The notes under the pieces were generated by a model. It was not told the origin of the DNA. It did no database searches and saw only the letters and a program-made list of their open reading frames with translations. The position numbers and the translations under genes are program-made. This document shows positions 11,001-18,833 of a DNA stretch of 64,000 nucleotides, piece after piece. Within the stretch, counting starts at the first letter, position 1, and each line of letters starts with the position of its first letter. The DNA is from Candidatus Villigracilis affinis (lineage in GTDB: Bacteria; Chloroflexota; Anaerolineae; Anaerolineales; Villigracilaceae): NCBI GenBank assembly GCA_016718275.1, contig JADKEA010000001.1:248001-312000 (forward strand), written 5' to 3'.

Positions 11001-11746
11001 CCCGTTATGTCCGTTCTCTTGGCATTACACCCATCCTGCACACCAGTGGAAAAGACGCCGTGGAACGCGCAATCGAAACGCAACCGGATGTGATCTTTCT
11101 CGATATAAATCTGCCCGAAATTTCAGGATGGGAAGTGCTCTCGCAATTGAAAGCCAGCCGAAACACTCAGCACATTCCCGTCATCATCGCCTCGGTGGAT
11201 GACGACAAGCAGAAAGCGGCAGAACTGCATGCAGATGGCTATCTTGTCAAATTCTTTAGCCTGGCAGACCTGCGAGCCGCACTGCGTCATATTCAAAAGC
11301 CGATAAAGTCGAATGAAGAGACCATCACTCCAAACATAAGTTCAGAGGCTCCCATTGCCACGGTCATGATCGTGGATGACAATGAGATCAACATTAGCAC
11401 GCTCGCCGATTTTCTGAGCACACAGAATCTCAAAATTGCCTCCGTAAAAAGCGGCGTGGACTTCCTTACCCAGATTTCCAATGTTCAACCGGATATCGTC
11501 CTGATGGATATCCAAATGCCAGGGATGGACGGTCTCGAAACCACACGCCGTCTGCGCCTCCTTTCGGACCATCGGCTGGCTTCTGTTCCCGTGGTGGCGG
11601 TCACCGCCCTCGCCATGCCCGGAGACCGCGAGCGCTGCATCGAAGCCGGTGCCGATGAATATGTCACCAAACCCTTCCGCCTGTTGGAGATCCAGGATCT
11701 CATTCTGAAAATGGTCGAAGAAAGAAAACTATCGATTGGCGGGTAG
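5078..11746 (+). CDS. Giant multi-PAS/GAF hybrid sensor histidine kinase with two receivers
   Basis: 2222 residues with no frame break; GGGAG precedes the ATG. Rough order: coiled N-terminus; PAS at 57-178, 189-310 and 326-440; GAF at 446-597; PAS at 600-725, 730-855, 862-985 and 990-1110; GAF at 1120-1310; PAS at 1322-1435, 1440-1565 and 1585-1700; HisKA with phospho-His1724 (MSHELRTPL); HATPase with NLLSNSVKF, DKGIGIS and GTGLGL; receiver 1 with Asp2009; receiver 2 with Asp2144 and a conserved Lys (YVTKPF). No membrane helix is obvious, so it is probably cytoplasmic and integrates several signals. No partner output gene is adjacent. The ligand is unknown. Confidence 0.93.
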   Translation: MTKQKTKLQLEQELEWALNRIGELEHATSQLGSPKQSKENIAECRQLENQLIEKQKMLETITGMIPDMVYLYHAQERRHLYINRELGDLLGYSSEEIELLGADVILNKIHPEDMPGVSEHINRMLQAEDNAIHEVEYRIEGKSGNTLWFSARERVYQRDQSGKPEILFGICQDITRRKKNAETLHESEMRWQFALEGAGDGLWDWNVQTGHVFFSSQWKSMLGYADNEIGNTLDEWKRRVHPDDLPGVLDQIARHFDSESPVYKCEHRVLCKDGNYKWILDRGKVIEWTVDHKPLRMIGTHKDISEHKRIEEVLLESTHLLNESQSIANLGSWTADLQTGIFDASPEGARLVGWDPGLHSGDELMNVIHPDDREYMQSSWAAAMEGAPYDIEHRIILNGEVRWLRIKARITFDTNGMPLSALGITQDITERKQAAILQETVYHIAEAAQKTSSLQHLYTEIHRNISIVMNARNFYIALYDKSDNNLLNFVYSVDEKDTVRESMPLGKGLTSHVLSTGSSFLYSSEQENSRMEVIGIPPMVWLGVPLIAYGQTIGMMAVQDYTDVRAYGMREQRILEFVSSQVANAIVLKRTNDMLQASQASLEMAQSIANLGSWELDPQNGAGLQWSKEMFHLFQCDPSQGIPPLSRFMEMVHADDRQRLLDAEKTAIKNGQDVTIEYRATPAMDGMRHFKATIRPMKNEQGQLTLISGTVLDITEVKQAFEQLRESEVKHRLLFETMVQGVVFQDSDGHIIHVNPAAKKILGLTLEQMRENTSTDPRWKAIHEDGSEFPGVTHPAMVALRTGQPVFNTIMGIYNPILEMHRWININAFPRFNGDGQKPYQVFATFEDITDRKKAEEALRESESKYRLLAENISDVIWILDVESSRFRYVSPSVAQMRGYRMEEVLNEDMAYSLTLASAQRLSQVTPERLAEFHQGVSKAYTDELEQTCKDGSTVWTEVTSRYMINPDNNRLEVYGVSRNIAERKKAEEVIRSIEKRNAALIEHAPDGIALVDGHGVFIFASPSAYRMFGYSTEEIVGTQSREKVHSEDVHLLANLRGKLLEAPDMPQTVEYRFLHKNGSYLWLESTYTNMFDEPSIDGIVINFRDITERKLSEEMTRQQNEQIQLLYEASQKLNRTLDLKEIYQTICDFMTVIVPNDTLFISAFDHETQLITCRAYWMEDKWLDVSEFPSIPLEEEGKGTQSLVIRTGKAMIVNDYQSLLKNTENVYQVDGETNEIVDEDPPEDEVTRSALIVPLKSGGRVSGVIQIASYRQNAYTENQLKLLESLSLHIASAEQNAMLYTQMLVELNERKQAEEALRDSNETAQAILNASTESVFLMDFNGNILASNETTAARLGRQVEEIIGTNMYALIPPETAKTRKKQLNIVFNERKPVIFEDKRLDIWLENSIYPIFDNDGQVRRVAIYGRDITERKKAENALRESEEKYRVLIESLDNVVASVDGEGKFLYMNDTAAGQMGRSTDQLVGKTMYELFPETVASKQMESIKQVIQNDEGQVYESISIVQGKPRWYRTSVLPIHNEEGSVTQVLINSTDIDDLKTAQQELQDLNRTLEERVKQRTAEVQDLYENAPAGYHSLDANGIVTLINQTELNMLGYSREEMIGHPIMNFHTAASLDKFRKNFPEFKRHGWVRDLELEFVHKDGTIIPVLVNGTVIYDEQGNYIMSRSTVLDNTNQKAADAALRNANLELARAMRMKDEFLASMSHELRTPLTGILGLSEALQINVYGPINEKQQNTLANIEASGRHLLDLINDILDVSKIEAGKLELQMEACSLDEICQSSIQLTKGMAAKKRQAVNFTMSPANINVKGDARRLKQILVNLLSNSVKFTPEEGRLGLDVTANEQDHTARISIWDKGIGISSEDLKKLFQPFVQLDSSLSRQQSGTGLGLTLVQRLVELHGGSVEVTSTAGEGSCFMVTLPCMPTDSTAKDLEDSRQSIFHHVLIIEDTMADAEHLARYVRSLGITPILHTSGKDAVERAIETQPDVIFLDINLPEISGWEVLSQLKASRNTQHIPVIIASVDDDKQKAAELHADGYLVKFFSLADLRAALRHIQKPIKSNEETITPNISSEAPIATVMIVDDNEINISTLADFLSTQNLKIASVKSGVDFLTQISNVQPDIVLMDIQMPGMDGLETTRRLRLLSDHRLASVPVVAVTALAMPGDRERCIEAGADEYVTKPFRLLEIQDLILKMVEERKLSIGG

Positions 11747-11769
11747 ACTAATTTCGTGATCCGTGATTC

Positions 11770-11802
11770 AAAAAACCCGTCTCGCGATGAGGCGGGTTTT
11801 TC
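11770..11802. terminator. Terminator after the hybrid kinase
   Basis: AAAAACCCGTCTC and GAGGCGGGTTTTT pair with one G-T wobble around GCGAT. The A and T arms allow termination from both sides, between converging genes. Confidence 0.85.
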
Positions 11803-11819
11803 ATAAAAGAGCCACTGCA

Positions 11820-12893
11820 TCAAACATGCTTTTTCACATAGGCATGCTTCTTCGGTCCCTGCTTTAAATGCGTGACGCCCTTGCCTTTCCTGGCATTTTT
11901 TCTTTTCGCTCTTCCTTTACTTATCTTCCAGCTAATGCCAATGCCCTCCGGGGTTGGATAAAGTTGATAATCGATCCTGGGCTCAAGGTCAAACTCAAGC
12001 TGAATATCGCTTTGAATGGAAATTGAAACCTGAATCCCCGAAGAGATCCCCGGAATCGGGATCGTAACTTCCGCACTACGCCGCATCTTTTCCCCCCAGC
12101 CAAGGAAGAATTTTGAATTAACGTATCGATCCTTCGAAAGGTCATATTCAACGATCATTTCCGACTGGGGCGAAGGCGGGATGAATTTTTTACAGGCGAT
12201 AATGGTACGGCTGAAAATCTGTCCTGTTTTCTGATTCCCCGCTTCTGTGATCAGTTTATTCCTGGCAATGCAGAGATTGCCCAAAAACAGATCGACCCGA
12301 TAGCGTCTGATGGTCACCGGGAAGACAATTTGCTTGCATTCCTTGTGGGAAGTTTCCACCAACCCTTTCCCTTCCAGGTACATGGATAAATCCGCACCGG
12401 TGGCAAACCCAGGCACCTTGACCGAAATATCCCAGGCGTGTTCTTTGATCTGCCTTTCCTGATAAATGACCCTGCTATTTTCCGTGCGGGGCGGCTGAAG
12501 GCGGAACAACGGGATTTCAAGATGGATGGGTTCCAACTCTTCGACGATCTTCTGATGCAGCCCCACAGCCCGCAGCATTCTTTGTGCCGCGCTTCGTTTG
12601 CGGCCTTCGCTATATCCCTTCCACACAGAGGATGCGATCGGAAAATCAGCTTTGGAGTAACGCTCCATAATGGCATTCCTCCATCTCGCACTTAATTTCA
12701 ATTGCCCCAAACTTTGCTCGATCTTCTCCTTATTTGCCGCCCCCATGGATGCCCAGTTCTCGCGCTTCCGTTCTCGAATGACCCCTCTAAAATGATCACC
12801 CTGCCTCCCCTTTGGAATGGGTTTTCCGGGACCAAGATACGGCGGACCAAATCCGCACGAACAACCAGCCCCGTGATTGTGGCCATTGCACAT
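11820..12893 (-). CDS. Unknown protein with Cys/His-rich N-terminus
   Basis: 357 residues from the ATG at 12893, which follows a strong GGAGGAG site; the ATG seven codons earlier overlaps that site. I do not recognise the family. The first residues (MCNGHNHGAGCSCGFGPPY) hold three Cys and two His in a pattern that could bind a metal. The middle is mixed alpha/beta, residues 200-300 look beta-rich, and the C-terminus is very basic (KGRAKRKNARKGKG, KKHAYVKKHV). No signal peptide. It sits alone, converging on the kinase and separated by the terminator. Confidence 0.7.
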   Translation of the reverse strand: MCNGHNHGAGCSCGFGPPYLGPGKPIPKGRQGDHFRGVIRERKRENWASMGAANKEKIEQSLGQLKLSARWRNAIMERYSKADFPIASSVWKGYSEGRKRSAAQRMLRAVGLHQKIVEELEPIHLEIPLFRLQPPRTENSRVIYQERQIKEHAWDISVKVPGFATGADLSMYLEGKGLVETSHKECKQIVFPVTIRRYRVDLFLGNLCIARNKLITEAGNQKTGQIFSRTIIACKKFIPPSPQSEMIVEYDLSKDRYVNSKFFLGWGEKMRRSAEVTIPIPGISSGIQVSISIQSDIQLEFDLEPRIDYQLYPTPEGIGISWKISKGRAKRKNARKGKGVTHLKQGPKKHAYVKKHV

Positions 12894-12950
12894 GGCTCCT
12901 CCTTTCCTATACATTCTTTATAGCATGAGGAGCATGTGAACTTCAAGACC

Positions 12951-14108
12951 CTACAAAGCCTTCTCCAAAATCTCGCGCAACTCTCCCTCGCTCAGCGGAA
13001 TCGGATTCCCTTTATAACTGCTCGCGTTCAAGGTTTTTTGTACAGCTTCAGGGATGTCTGCGTCAGTCATTCCATGCGCCGAAAGCGGCGGAATATTCAA
13101 CTCGCGCACCAGATCACTCACCCACTGCACACCGTCCCATGCAGAAGCGGAATCGTTTTCTGTCACCATTCGCGCAATTTCGGTAAATCGCCCAATCGCC
13201 ACATGACCTGCATGCCGACTCTCCAATGCCTTGAGATTCGATTCCATCACCAAGGGTAATAACTTCGCACAGATCGCTCCATGCGGCACATTCAACATTC
13301 CGCCCAGCGGACCTGCGAATCCATGTACGGCGCCGAGCGCGGCATTCGCCAGTGCCATCCCGCCGAACAAACTCGCCAGCGACATATCTTCACGCGCCGC
13401 ACCATCTACGCTATTGTGATACACACGCCGCAATGATTTCGCCGCACGGCGAATCCCTTCGCGGCAAATCGCATCGGTCAGTGGGTTGGATTTCACAGAA
13501 ACGAAAGGCTCGATCAACTGCGTCAACGCATCCAAACCAGAACTCGCAGTGATCGCAGGCGGCAGTGAATACGTCAACTCAGGGTCAACAAGCGCAAGCG
13601 ATGGCAGCATCATCGGGCTGCGCAGACTCACCTTCACCCCATGTGCAGGCGACCCAAGCACCGCGTTACGCGTCACTTCAGTTCCCGTCCCTGCCGTGGT
13701 TGGGATGGCGATGAAAGGCAGTGGCGCATTCACCAGCGGCTGTCCTTTGCCGATCACTTCGAGGTAATCAAAAACGTCGCCGCGATTCGTCGTCAGTGCC
13801 GAAATGGCTTTGCCCGCGTCGAGCACACTTCCGCCGCCCAGCGCAATGACCATGTCCGCGCCGTGTTGAAGCGCAAGGTCAACTCCTTCGGAGGCCGTGG
13901 CAACTGTCGGCTCGCCGTGAAGCGCAAATTCATCGAATAGGATTCCCTGTGCAGAGAGAATCTCCCTCACGCGCGGAATCGCATCCGAAGAATTTCCCCG
14001 CACCAAAAGCAGACGCTTCGCACGACCCTTGACCTGGCTGCCAAGTTCACTTAATTTCCCCGCCCCGAAAATGATTCGATTTGCAGTGGCGAATTCAAAA
14101 GCAGACAT
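12951..14108 (-). CDS. Iron-containing alcohol dehydrogenase
   Basis: 385 residues, the full family length. The NAD(P)-binding GGGSVLDAGKAIS is visible, as are the metal-site segment AVHGFAGPLGGMLNVPHG (two His ligands) and the upstream Asp/His region. Members reduce aldehydes or ketones or oxidise alcohols with Fe2+ or Zn2+; the substrate cannot be told from sequence. It is the last gene of a leftward operon, three bases after the monooxygenase gene, so the pair may handle a common small metabolite. Confidence 0.9.
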   Translation of the reverse strand: MSAFEFATANRIIFGAGKLSELGSQVKGRAKRLLLVRGNSSDAIPRVREILSAQGILFDEFALHGEPTVATASEGVDLALQHGADMVIALGGGSVLDAGKAISALTTNRGDVFDYLEVIGKGQPLVNAPLPFIAIPTTAGTGTEVTRNAVLGSPAHGVKVSLRSPMMLPSLALVDPELTYSLPPAITASSGLDALTQLIEPFVSVKSNPLTDAICREGIRRAAKSLRRVYHNSVDGAAREDMSLASLFGGMALANAALGAVHGFAGPLGGMLNVPHGAICAKLLPLVMESNLKALESRHAGHVAIGRFTEIARMVTENDSASAWDGVQWVSDLVRELNIPPLSAHGMTDADIPEAVQKTLNASSYKGNPIPLSEGELREILEKAL

Positions 14109-14111
14109 ATC

Positions 14112-14405
14112 TTACTCTGGGAAAATATTCGTGTACTTGATGCCCTGCCGCGGTTCGGCCATCATCTCGGCGACGGTGTCACGCCATTTGGCATAATGCG
14201 CGGTTTCCTTATGCGCGGCGGAGGCTTCGGCGGTTTTATACACTTCGACAAGAATGAAGCGGGTCGGGTCTTCGTTTTGCTGAATGACATCGAAACGTGC
14301 AATGCCATCCTCCTTCACACTGTTGGATGCATTCTCAATGCTAGCCTGCTTGAAGGCCTCAACGAACTCAGGCTTGACATGCACATGGACAAGAACGATA
14401 TTCAT
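14112..14405 (-). CDS. ABM-domain (quinol monooxygenase-like) protein
   Basis: 97 residues, the normal single-domain length. The pattern MNIVLVHVHVKPEFVEAF, then RFDVIQQNEDPTRFILVEVY and a late HYAKWRDTVAEMM match the antibiotic biosynthesis monooxygenase (YgiN/LsrG) ferredoxin-like fold. Such proteins act as dimers on quinols or reactive metabolites. It lies between a LysE-type exporter (15 bases upstream) and the alcohol dehydrogenase (3 bases downstream) in one operon. Confidence 0.87.
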   Translation of the reverse strand: MNIVLVHVHVKPEFVEAFKQASIENASNSVKEDGIARFDVIQQNEDPTRFILVEVYKTAEASAAHKETAHYAKWRDTVAEMMAEPRQGIKYTNIFPE

Positions 14406-14420
14406 GTTGTCTCCTTGTGA

Positions 14421-15035
14421 TCAACTTGGAAATAATCCCAGCCACAATTGATAAACGCCAAAACAAAATAAGGCAATTGCTGAAACGCCCAGCATCGCAC
14501 GGCTGAATTTGGATCCCAGCTTTTGCGTGAAACCGAAGATCAGAATAATGGCAGCCAGCCCCGCGATCAAGGTGAGATAAAACGCACCGAGAAAGCCAAT
14601 GCCGATGATCGGCGATTGACGCCAGCCGCTCAACAAAATGGGGCCTGTCACCAGCGTCCAGAAAATGTAGGGATTGGGATTGAGCGCATTCATCATCGCA
14701 GCTTTGAGAACACTTTGCTGAACATCACCAGTGTGGACGGTTTGGGCGGTCGCATCGAAATTCTTCCACGATTTGTAGGTGCCATAGGCAAGATAAATAA
14801 TGAACAACCCGCCTGCGATATACAGTCCGCGCTGCATCCATATGGGCACCTGGCTGAGCAACAGCACACACAACAAAATGATCGGCCCATCGCTGATGAG
14901 CGGCGCAAGCGCGGCGGGCAGGGTGTGCTTCCAACCGCGCGTGAGCGTTTGCGAAATGAGATAGGTTTGGAATGACCCAGGCTGGAATGCGGCGGCGAAT
15001 CCGAAGCCAACGCCTTGAAGAAGATAGAGCCACAT
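14421..15035 (-). CDS. LysE family translocator
   Basis: 204 residues with about six membrane helices. The N-terminal GFAAAFQPGSFQTYLISQ is the LysE/RhtB signature, and NALNPNPYIFW is the conserved second half motif. Family members export amino acids or related small molecules across the inner membrane. First gene of the three-gene leftward operon. Confidence 0.87.
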   Translation of the reverse strand: MWLYLLQGVGFGFAAAFQPGSFQTYLISQTLTRGWKHTLPAALAPLISDGPIILLCVLLLSQVPIWMQRGLYIAGGLFIIYLAYGTYKSWKNFDATAQTVHTGDVQQSVLKAAMMNALNPNPYIFWTLVTGPILLSGWRQSPIIGIGFLGAFYLTLIAGLAAIILIFGFTQKLGSKFSRAMLGVSAIALFCFGVYQLWLGLFPS

Positions 15036-15076
15036 GGAGAATATCGGTTCTTTTCATGAGATTTTCACAAGATTCA

Positions 15077-15127
15077 GTCCCGAAGGTTTCCTGCAAAACT
15101 TGATTGCCAGGATTAAACCTTCGGGAC
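15077..15127. repeat. Inverted repeat between convergent/adjacent minus genes
   Basis: GTCCCGAAGGTTT (15077-15089) and AAACCTTCGGGAC (15115-15127) form a perfect 13-bp stem with a 25-base loop, just downstream of the oxidoreductase stop. There is no clear T tract, so it may be an RNA-stabilising hairpin or a dispersed palindrome rather than a terminator. Confidence 0.6.
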
Positions 15128-15140
15128 GTTTATGAATCAA

Positions 15141-16415
15141 TTACTTCATCATCCGCGCAGCTTTGCGCCCGATCTCCACTGCAAAATTCGTGCCGCGATC
15201 CCACGGATACACCTGACTCATCGAAGCGAAATACAACCCATCAATGGGCGTTTGAATATCAGGGATATTCTTCGAATGATTCACCAGCGGCACGGGCTGG
15301 GCATAATTGGTCTTATGAACCCAGATCTTCTTCACCCAATCGCGCGAGAACTCAGGGTTGAACTTTTGAAACGCAGGAATGAATCTTTCGAGCAACTGCT
15401 CATCGCTCATCGAAAAATATTCGTGACCAAGTTCAAGGTAATCACCCGCATACACAATGTGATCGCCGCCGAAATTTTCCTTCGGCACAAAATTCGTATG
15501 CTCCACCAGCGCCAAAAACGGATAGCCCTCCTCCTTCGGCACGTTGAACCAGTAATAGCCTTCTTTTGAAAGCGAATGCTTGAGCGAAAGCGTCATCACC
15601 ACCGCGCCCATCGACTTCAATTCCAGCAACCCCTTCAAATAACTTTCAGGCAGATCGGGGCACAATTTTGCCATCAGGCTCGGCGACGACGTAACAAGAA
15701 CCTTGTCGAAAGATTCACCATCCACGGTCAGACTCCCCGACATCTGGTCCCGTTTAATAGACTTGACCGCCACCCCAAGCCGAATCCCGACTCCTAATTC
15801 CCGCAGTTTCTCCGCGAACAGATCGGCAAATTTTTGGAATCCGCCTTCGAACGTGCCGAGGCGCGTGGTGCGCGCGTGCATTCTCGCCCACAACCACGCC
15901 ATGTTGACATCTTTATAGAAGGACGCAAATTTACCGATAAGCAGCGGTTTCCACATCTGCTCATAGACTTGTTTGCCCGCGTATTTCATCATCCACTCAT
16001 CGGCGGTAACTTTTTCCAGCGCGCGCCAGTTGTTCGTGATACGCAGAAATAACCCGACAAAACCGAAGCGGATCTTGTTCAATCCCCAGCCAAGGCCGGG
16101 AAAGAGTAACGCATTGATGATCGAGTCAAAGGGATACCATTTATTCTTGTACAACATCACCGTCAACGGGCGCGGAAAGCGGACCTTGTCTTCCAATCCC
16201 AACTCACGGATCAGCCCAAGCATTTCGCTGTCTGATTGAAACCAGTGGTGATAGAACTTCTCCACCGACCAATCCCAATGCGGTTCTTTGAAACCGCTGG
16301 CCAGTCCGCCTGCGTATTCAGCAGATTCAAAAATGGTCACATCATGACCCGCTTTTTTCAAATCCCATGCGGCAACCATGCCGCCGTATCCTGCTCCGAT
16401 AATTGCGATCTTCAT
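15141..16415 (-). CDS. NAD(P)/FAD-dependent oxidoreductase (amine oxidase/protoporphyrinogen oxidase-like)
   Basis: 424 residues from MKIAIIGAG at 16415, preceded by GGAG; twelve upstream codons lack a ribosome site. The FAD-binding GAGYGGMVAAWDLKKAGHDV and the downstream GG motif (EYAGGLASGF) are clear. A C-terminal GLYFASMSQVYPWDRGTNFAVE segment closes the flavin site. Homologues near polysaccharide genes are often called NAD(P)-binding or UDP-galactopyranose-mutase-like; the substrate is unknown. It lies downstream of a response regulator on the same strand. Confidence 0.85.
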   Translation of the reverse strand: MKIAIIGAGYGGMVAAWDLKKAGHDVTIFESAEYAGGLASGFKEPHWDWSVEKFYHHWFQSDSEMLGLIRELGLEDKVRFPRPLTVMLYKNKWYPFDSIINALLFPGLGWGLNKIRFGFVGLFLRITNNWRALEKVTADEWMMKYAGKQVYEQMWKPLLIGKFASFYKDVNMAWLWARMHARTTRLGTFEGGFQKFADLFAEKLRELGVGIRLGVAVKSIKRDQMSGSLTVDGESFDKVLVTSSPSLMAKLCPDLPESYLKGLLELKSMGAVVMTLSLKHSLSKEGYYWFNVPKEEGYPFLALVEHTNFVPKENFGGDHIVYAGDYLELGHEYFSMSDEQLLERFIPAFQKFNPEFSRDWVKKIWVHKTNYAQPVPLVNHSKNIPDIQTPIDGLYFASMSQVYPWDRGTNFAVEIGRKAARMMK

Positions 16416-16468
16416 CAACGCTCCAAAAATTGAAATTACATATACTGCCAATCAGCGGCAATATCCAG

Positions 16469-17131
16469 TTACTTATTATGACCGCTTGTCCTATGTTCCA
16501 GTCTTTCTGCGAGAGCTTTTAGCTTGCTCCATTCCCGCCGAATCGCATACATCATGGCAAGGGTCTCCAGCCAGCGCGTATCACATTGCGGATACTCCGC
16601 CAGACGCTCGAAGATCTGTGTAGCCTGATTATCCGTGCGACCTTCTTTTAAATATTCGTGAGCCAATTGCTCAAGATACACCAGATTGTTCGTGTTTGCC
16701 TTATTGAACTTGGCGATCTTCTGACGGGTCTCCCGCAAGTTTTCAATCACACGATTAATAGATGCTTCCAGTTCTTCGACAAGAAATGGCTTGACCAGAT
16801 ACTCATGAATCCCGATGGACATGGCTGCACTTACCGTTGCAGGGCTTTTTTCTGCAGATATGATAATACAACCCGTACCTGGATATTCCTGAACAATGTG
16901 TTTGAACGCCGTCAACCCATCCATTTCAGGCATATTGACATCCAGAATCACAATATCTGGACGATGTTCCTGTGTCATCTCAATGGCTTGCACGCCATTG
17001 GATGCAATGGCCACCACTTCCACATTATCAAGTGTGGATATCATCAGGCGGGTATTACGCCTCGTTTCCTGAAAATCGTCGGCGATGAGCACACGCAGCT
17101 TGTCTTTTTGGGGATTGTTGGTTTGAGTCAT
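16469..17131 (-). CDS. Response regulator with helical (TPR-like) C-terminus
   Basis: 220 residues from MTQTNNPQK at 17131 (AAGG upstream); two earlier in-frame ATGs are less likely. The receiver domain has RVLIADD, the phosphoacceptor in IVILDVNMPEMDG and the Lys in YLVKPF, so it should be phosphorylated. The C-terminal 90 residues are helical (LVYLEQLAHEYLKEGRTDNQ, then AEYPQCDTRWLETLAMMYAI) like one or two TPR units rather than a DNA-binding domain. It probably works through protein contact. No kinase is adjacent. Confidence 0.85.
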   Translation of the reverse strand: MTQTNNPQKDKLRVLIADDFQETRRNTRLMISTLDNVEVVAIASNGVQAIEMTQEHRPDIVILDVNMPEMDGLTAFKHIVQEYPGTGCIIISAEKSPATVSAAMSIGIHEYLVKPFLVEELEASINRVIENLRETRQKIAKFNKANTNNLVYLEQLAHEYLKEGRTDNQATQIFERLAEYPQCDTRWLETLAMMYAIRREWSKLKALAERLEHRTSGHNK

Positions 17132-17258
17132 TTTCTGCCTTACTCTCGCCGCGTAAACAGTCATTATTTCTTTCAAAATTGACTGTTTATGCAACAAGCG
17201 CCAAAACACCTCATAAACGATGTTTTAAGTATAACTCAAGCCTGATCGGAGAAATTGT

Positions 17259-18269
17259 TTACTCTTTTGTTTCTTCTCTCAAGGAATCGCTCCACTTCAA
17301 CCCTTCGCGCGCCATAAAATATGCACCAAGCAATGTGACAGGCAGCCACAATGCAACATGTAAAGTAAGTGTGTATCCCGCTGCCGTGGCTTGATCCACG
17401 CCGTAGGCGGTCAGCACTGCAATACCGGGCGCGTCGAATGTGCCGATGTATCCCGGTGCAGATGGGATGGTGGTGGCGAGATTGACGATACCGTTCATCA
17501 ACATCAGCGCAAAAAATGAAACGCTGAAATCGAACGCGTGCATCACGAACCAGTACTTGCCTGTCTCCAACAGCCAGATGATGACCGAGGTAAGGAAGAC
17601 CATCAACACGTTAAGAGGAGATCGCAGCGAAGCGAGTCCATCCAAAAATTTATTCATGACGCCGATGATCTTCGTGTGCAGGCGTTTTGGGGTCAGCCGT
17701 TCGATTATCCACAAGCCGATCTTTGCGGTGGTATGCGGGAACATCGCCGCCAGCAAAAAGACGAGCAATGCGCCAAGAAAAACTCCCGTACCGACGATCG
17801 CCACCTGTTGAATATTGCCCACGAACCCTGAAGCGCTCGTCAATTTGGCAAGCTCAGACAAATTGACAAAAACGAACGCAAGCATCACCACGCCGTCGAA
17901 AATGCGCTCCACGATAATGGTCGCCAGCGACGCTGAAACGGGAACGCCTTCTTTTCTTTTTAAAATCACGGCACGCAGTACTTCGCCCGCGCGCGCAGGA
18001 TAGATATTGTTGCCCATGTACCCGATGGTCGTAATGGGAAACATGGTTTTCGTGGGGATTTCCTTGATGGGTTTCAACAGATAATGCCAGCGCCAGGCCC
18101 GTACCCACACACCGATGAAATACACGCCAACGCCTGGGATCAACCAGAGATAATTTGCCTTTTGAACCGTGCCCCAAAATTCATTGAGTTTGAGTCCGCG
18201 CAGGGAAAGCCAAATGAATATGACACTGATCAGCACCCCTAGCCAAAATTGCCAGTTTTTTATTTTCAT
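17259..18269 (-). CDS. Flippase-like / lysylphosphatidylglycerol synthase TM-region family membrane protein
   Basis: 336 residues with about eight membrane helices. The YFIGVWVRAWRWHYLL and PARAGEVLRAVILKRK segments, and the late TTIPSAPGYIGTFDAPG motif, are the signatures of the UPF0104/PF03706 family. These proteins are thought to move or modify lipids. Here it stands without the soluble aminoacyl-transferase domain of MprF. On the minus strand ahead of the response regulator. Confidence 0.87.
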   Translation of the reverse strand: MKIKNWQFWLGVLISVIFIWLSLRGLKLNEFWGTVQKANYLWLIPGVGVYFIGVWVRAWRWHYLLKPIKEIPTKTMFPITTIGYMGNNIYPARAGEVLRAVILKRKEGVPVSASLATIIVERIFDGVVMLAFVFVNLSELAKLTSASGFVGNIQQVAIVGTGVFLGALLVFLLAAMFPHTTAKIGLWIIERLTPKRLHTKIIGVMNKFLDGLASLRSPLNVLMVFLTSVIIWLLETGKYWFVMHAFDFSVSFFALMLMNGIVNLATTIPSAPGYIGTFDAPGIAVLTAYGVDQATAAGYTLTLHVALWLPVTLLGAYFMAREGLKWSDSLREETKE

Positions 18270-18329
18270 GGGCAGGATTGTACCAAAAGCAATGCGGCCG
18301 GTGTCGCGAGGTTTATCTCGCTTTTTCTC

Positions 18330-18349
18330 GCGCGGACTAAAATCCGCGC
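18330..18349. repeat. Short palindrome (GCGCGGA/TCCGCGC)
   Basis: GCGCGGA at 18330-18336 pairs with TCCGCGC at 18343-18349 around CTAAAA. It lies in the 85-bp gap between the flippase and GNAT genes and may also act as a terminator for the minus-strand GNAT gene. Confidence 0.5.
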
Positions 18350-18354
18350 CCTTA

Positions 18355-18798
18355 CTACTCGCCCGGAAATGGCCGAATCACTTCCATCCAGCCGTCGGGA
18401 TTCGTGAGCGAATCAAAACCATATTGCTTGTACAACCCATGCGCATCGCGTGTGACCAAAGTCCAGCGGCGGACACCTTGCAGGTCGGGATGCGCCATGA
18501 CGGTTTCGATCAGCCATTTGCCGAGTCCGTGGGCGCGATAGTCTTCATGAATGAATACATCGCAAAGGTAGGCAAATATGGAAAAATCGCTGACAACACG
18601 GGCAATGCCGATCTGTTTCACACCTTCATACACACCGAAAACCAGTGAATTCTCAATGGCGCGTTTCGTGCGTTCAGGCGGACGGCCTTTTGTCCAGTAG
18701 GCGCGGGTGAAAAAATCGAGGATGGCGTCAAGATCCAGCCGCGCGGGGTCGGTACTAATGGTGAATCGATCACGTTGAGCTTCGATTATTTGTGTCAT
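18355..18798 (-). CDS. GNAT family N-acetyltransferase
   Basis: 147 residues. The central strand-turn YLCDVFIHEDYRAHGLGKWL carries the acetyl-CoA pyrophosphate loop (R-x-x-G-L-G), followed by WTLVTRDAHGLYKQYGF, typical of GNAT motif B. The acceptor is unknown. It diverges from the plus-strand YczE-like gene 35 bases away. Confidence 0.87.
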   Translation of the reverse strand: MTQIIEAQRDRFTISTDPARLDLDAILDFFTRAYWTKGRPPERTKRAIENSLVFGVYEGVKQIGIARVVSDFSIFAYLCDVFIHEDYRAHGLGKWLIETVMAHPDLQGVRRWTLVTRDAHGLYKQYGFDSLTNPDGWMEVIRPFPGE

Positions 18799-18833
18799 GC
18801 GGCGAGTTTATCACATCATGGTATCATCCTAAA

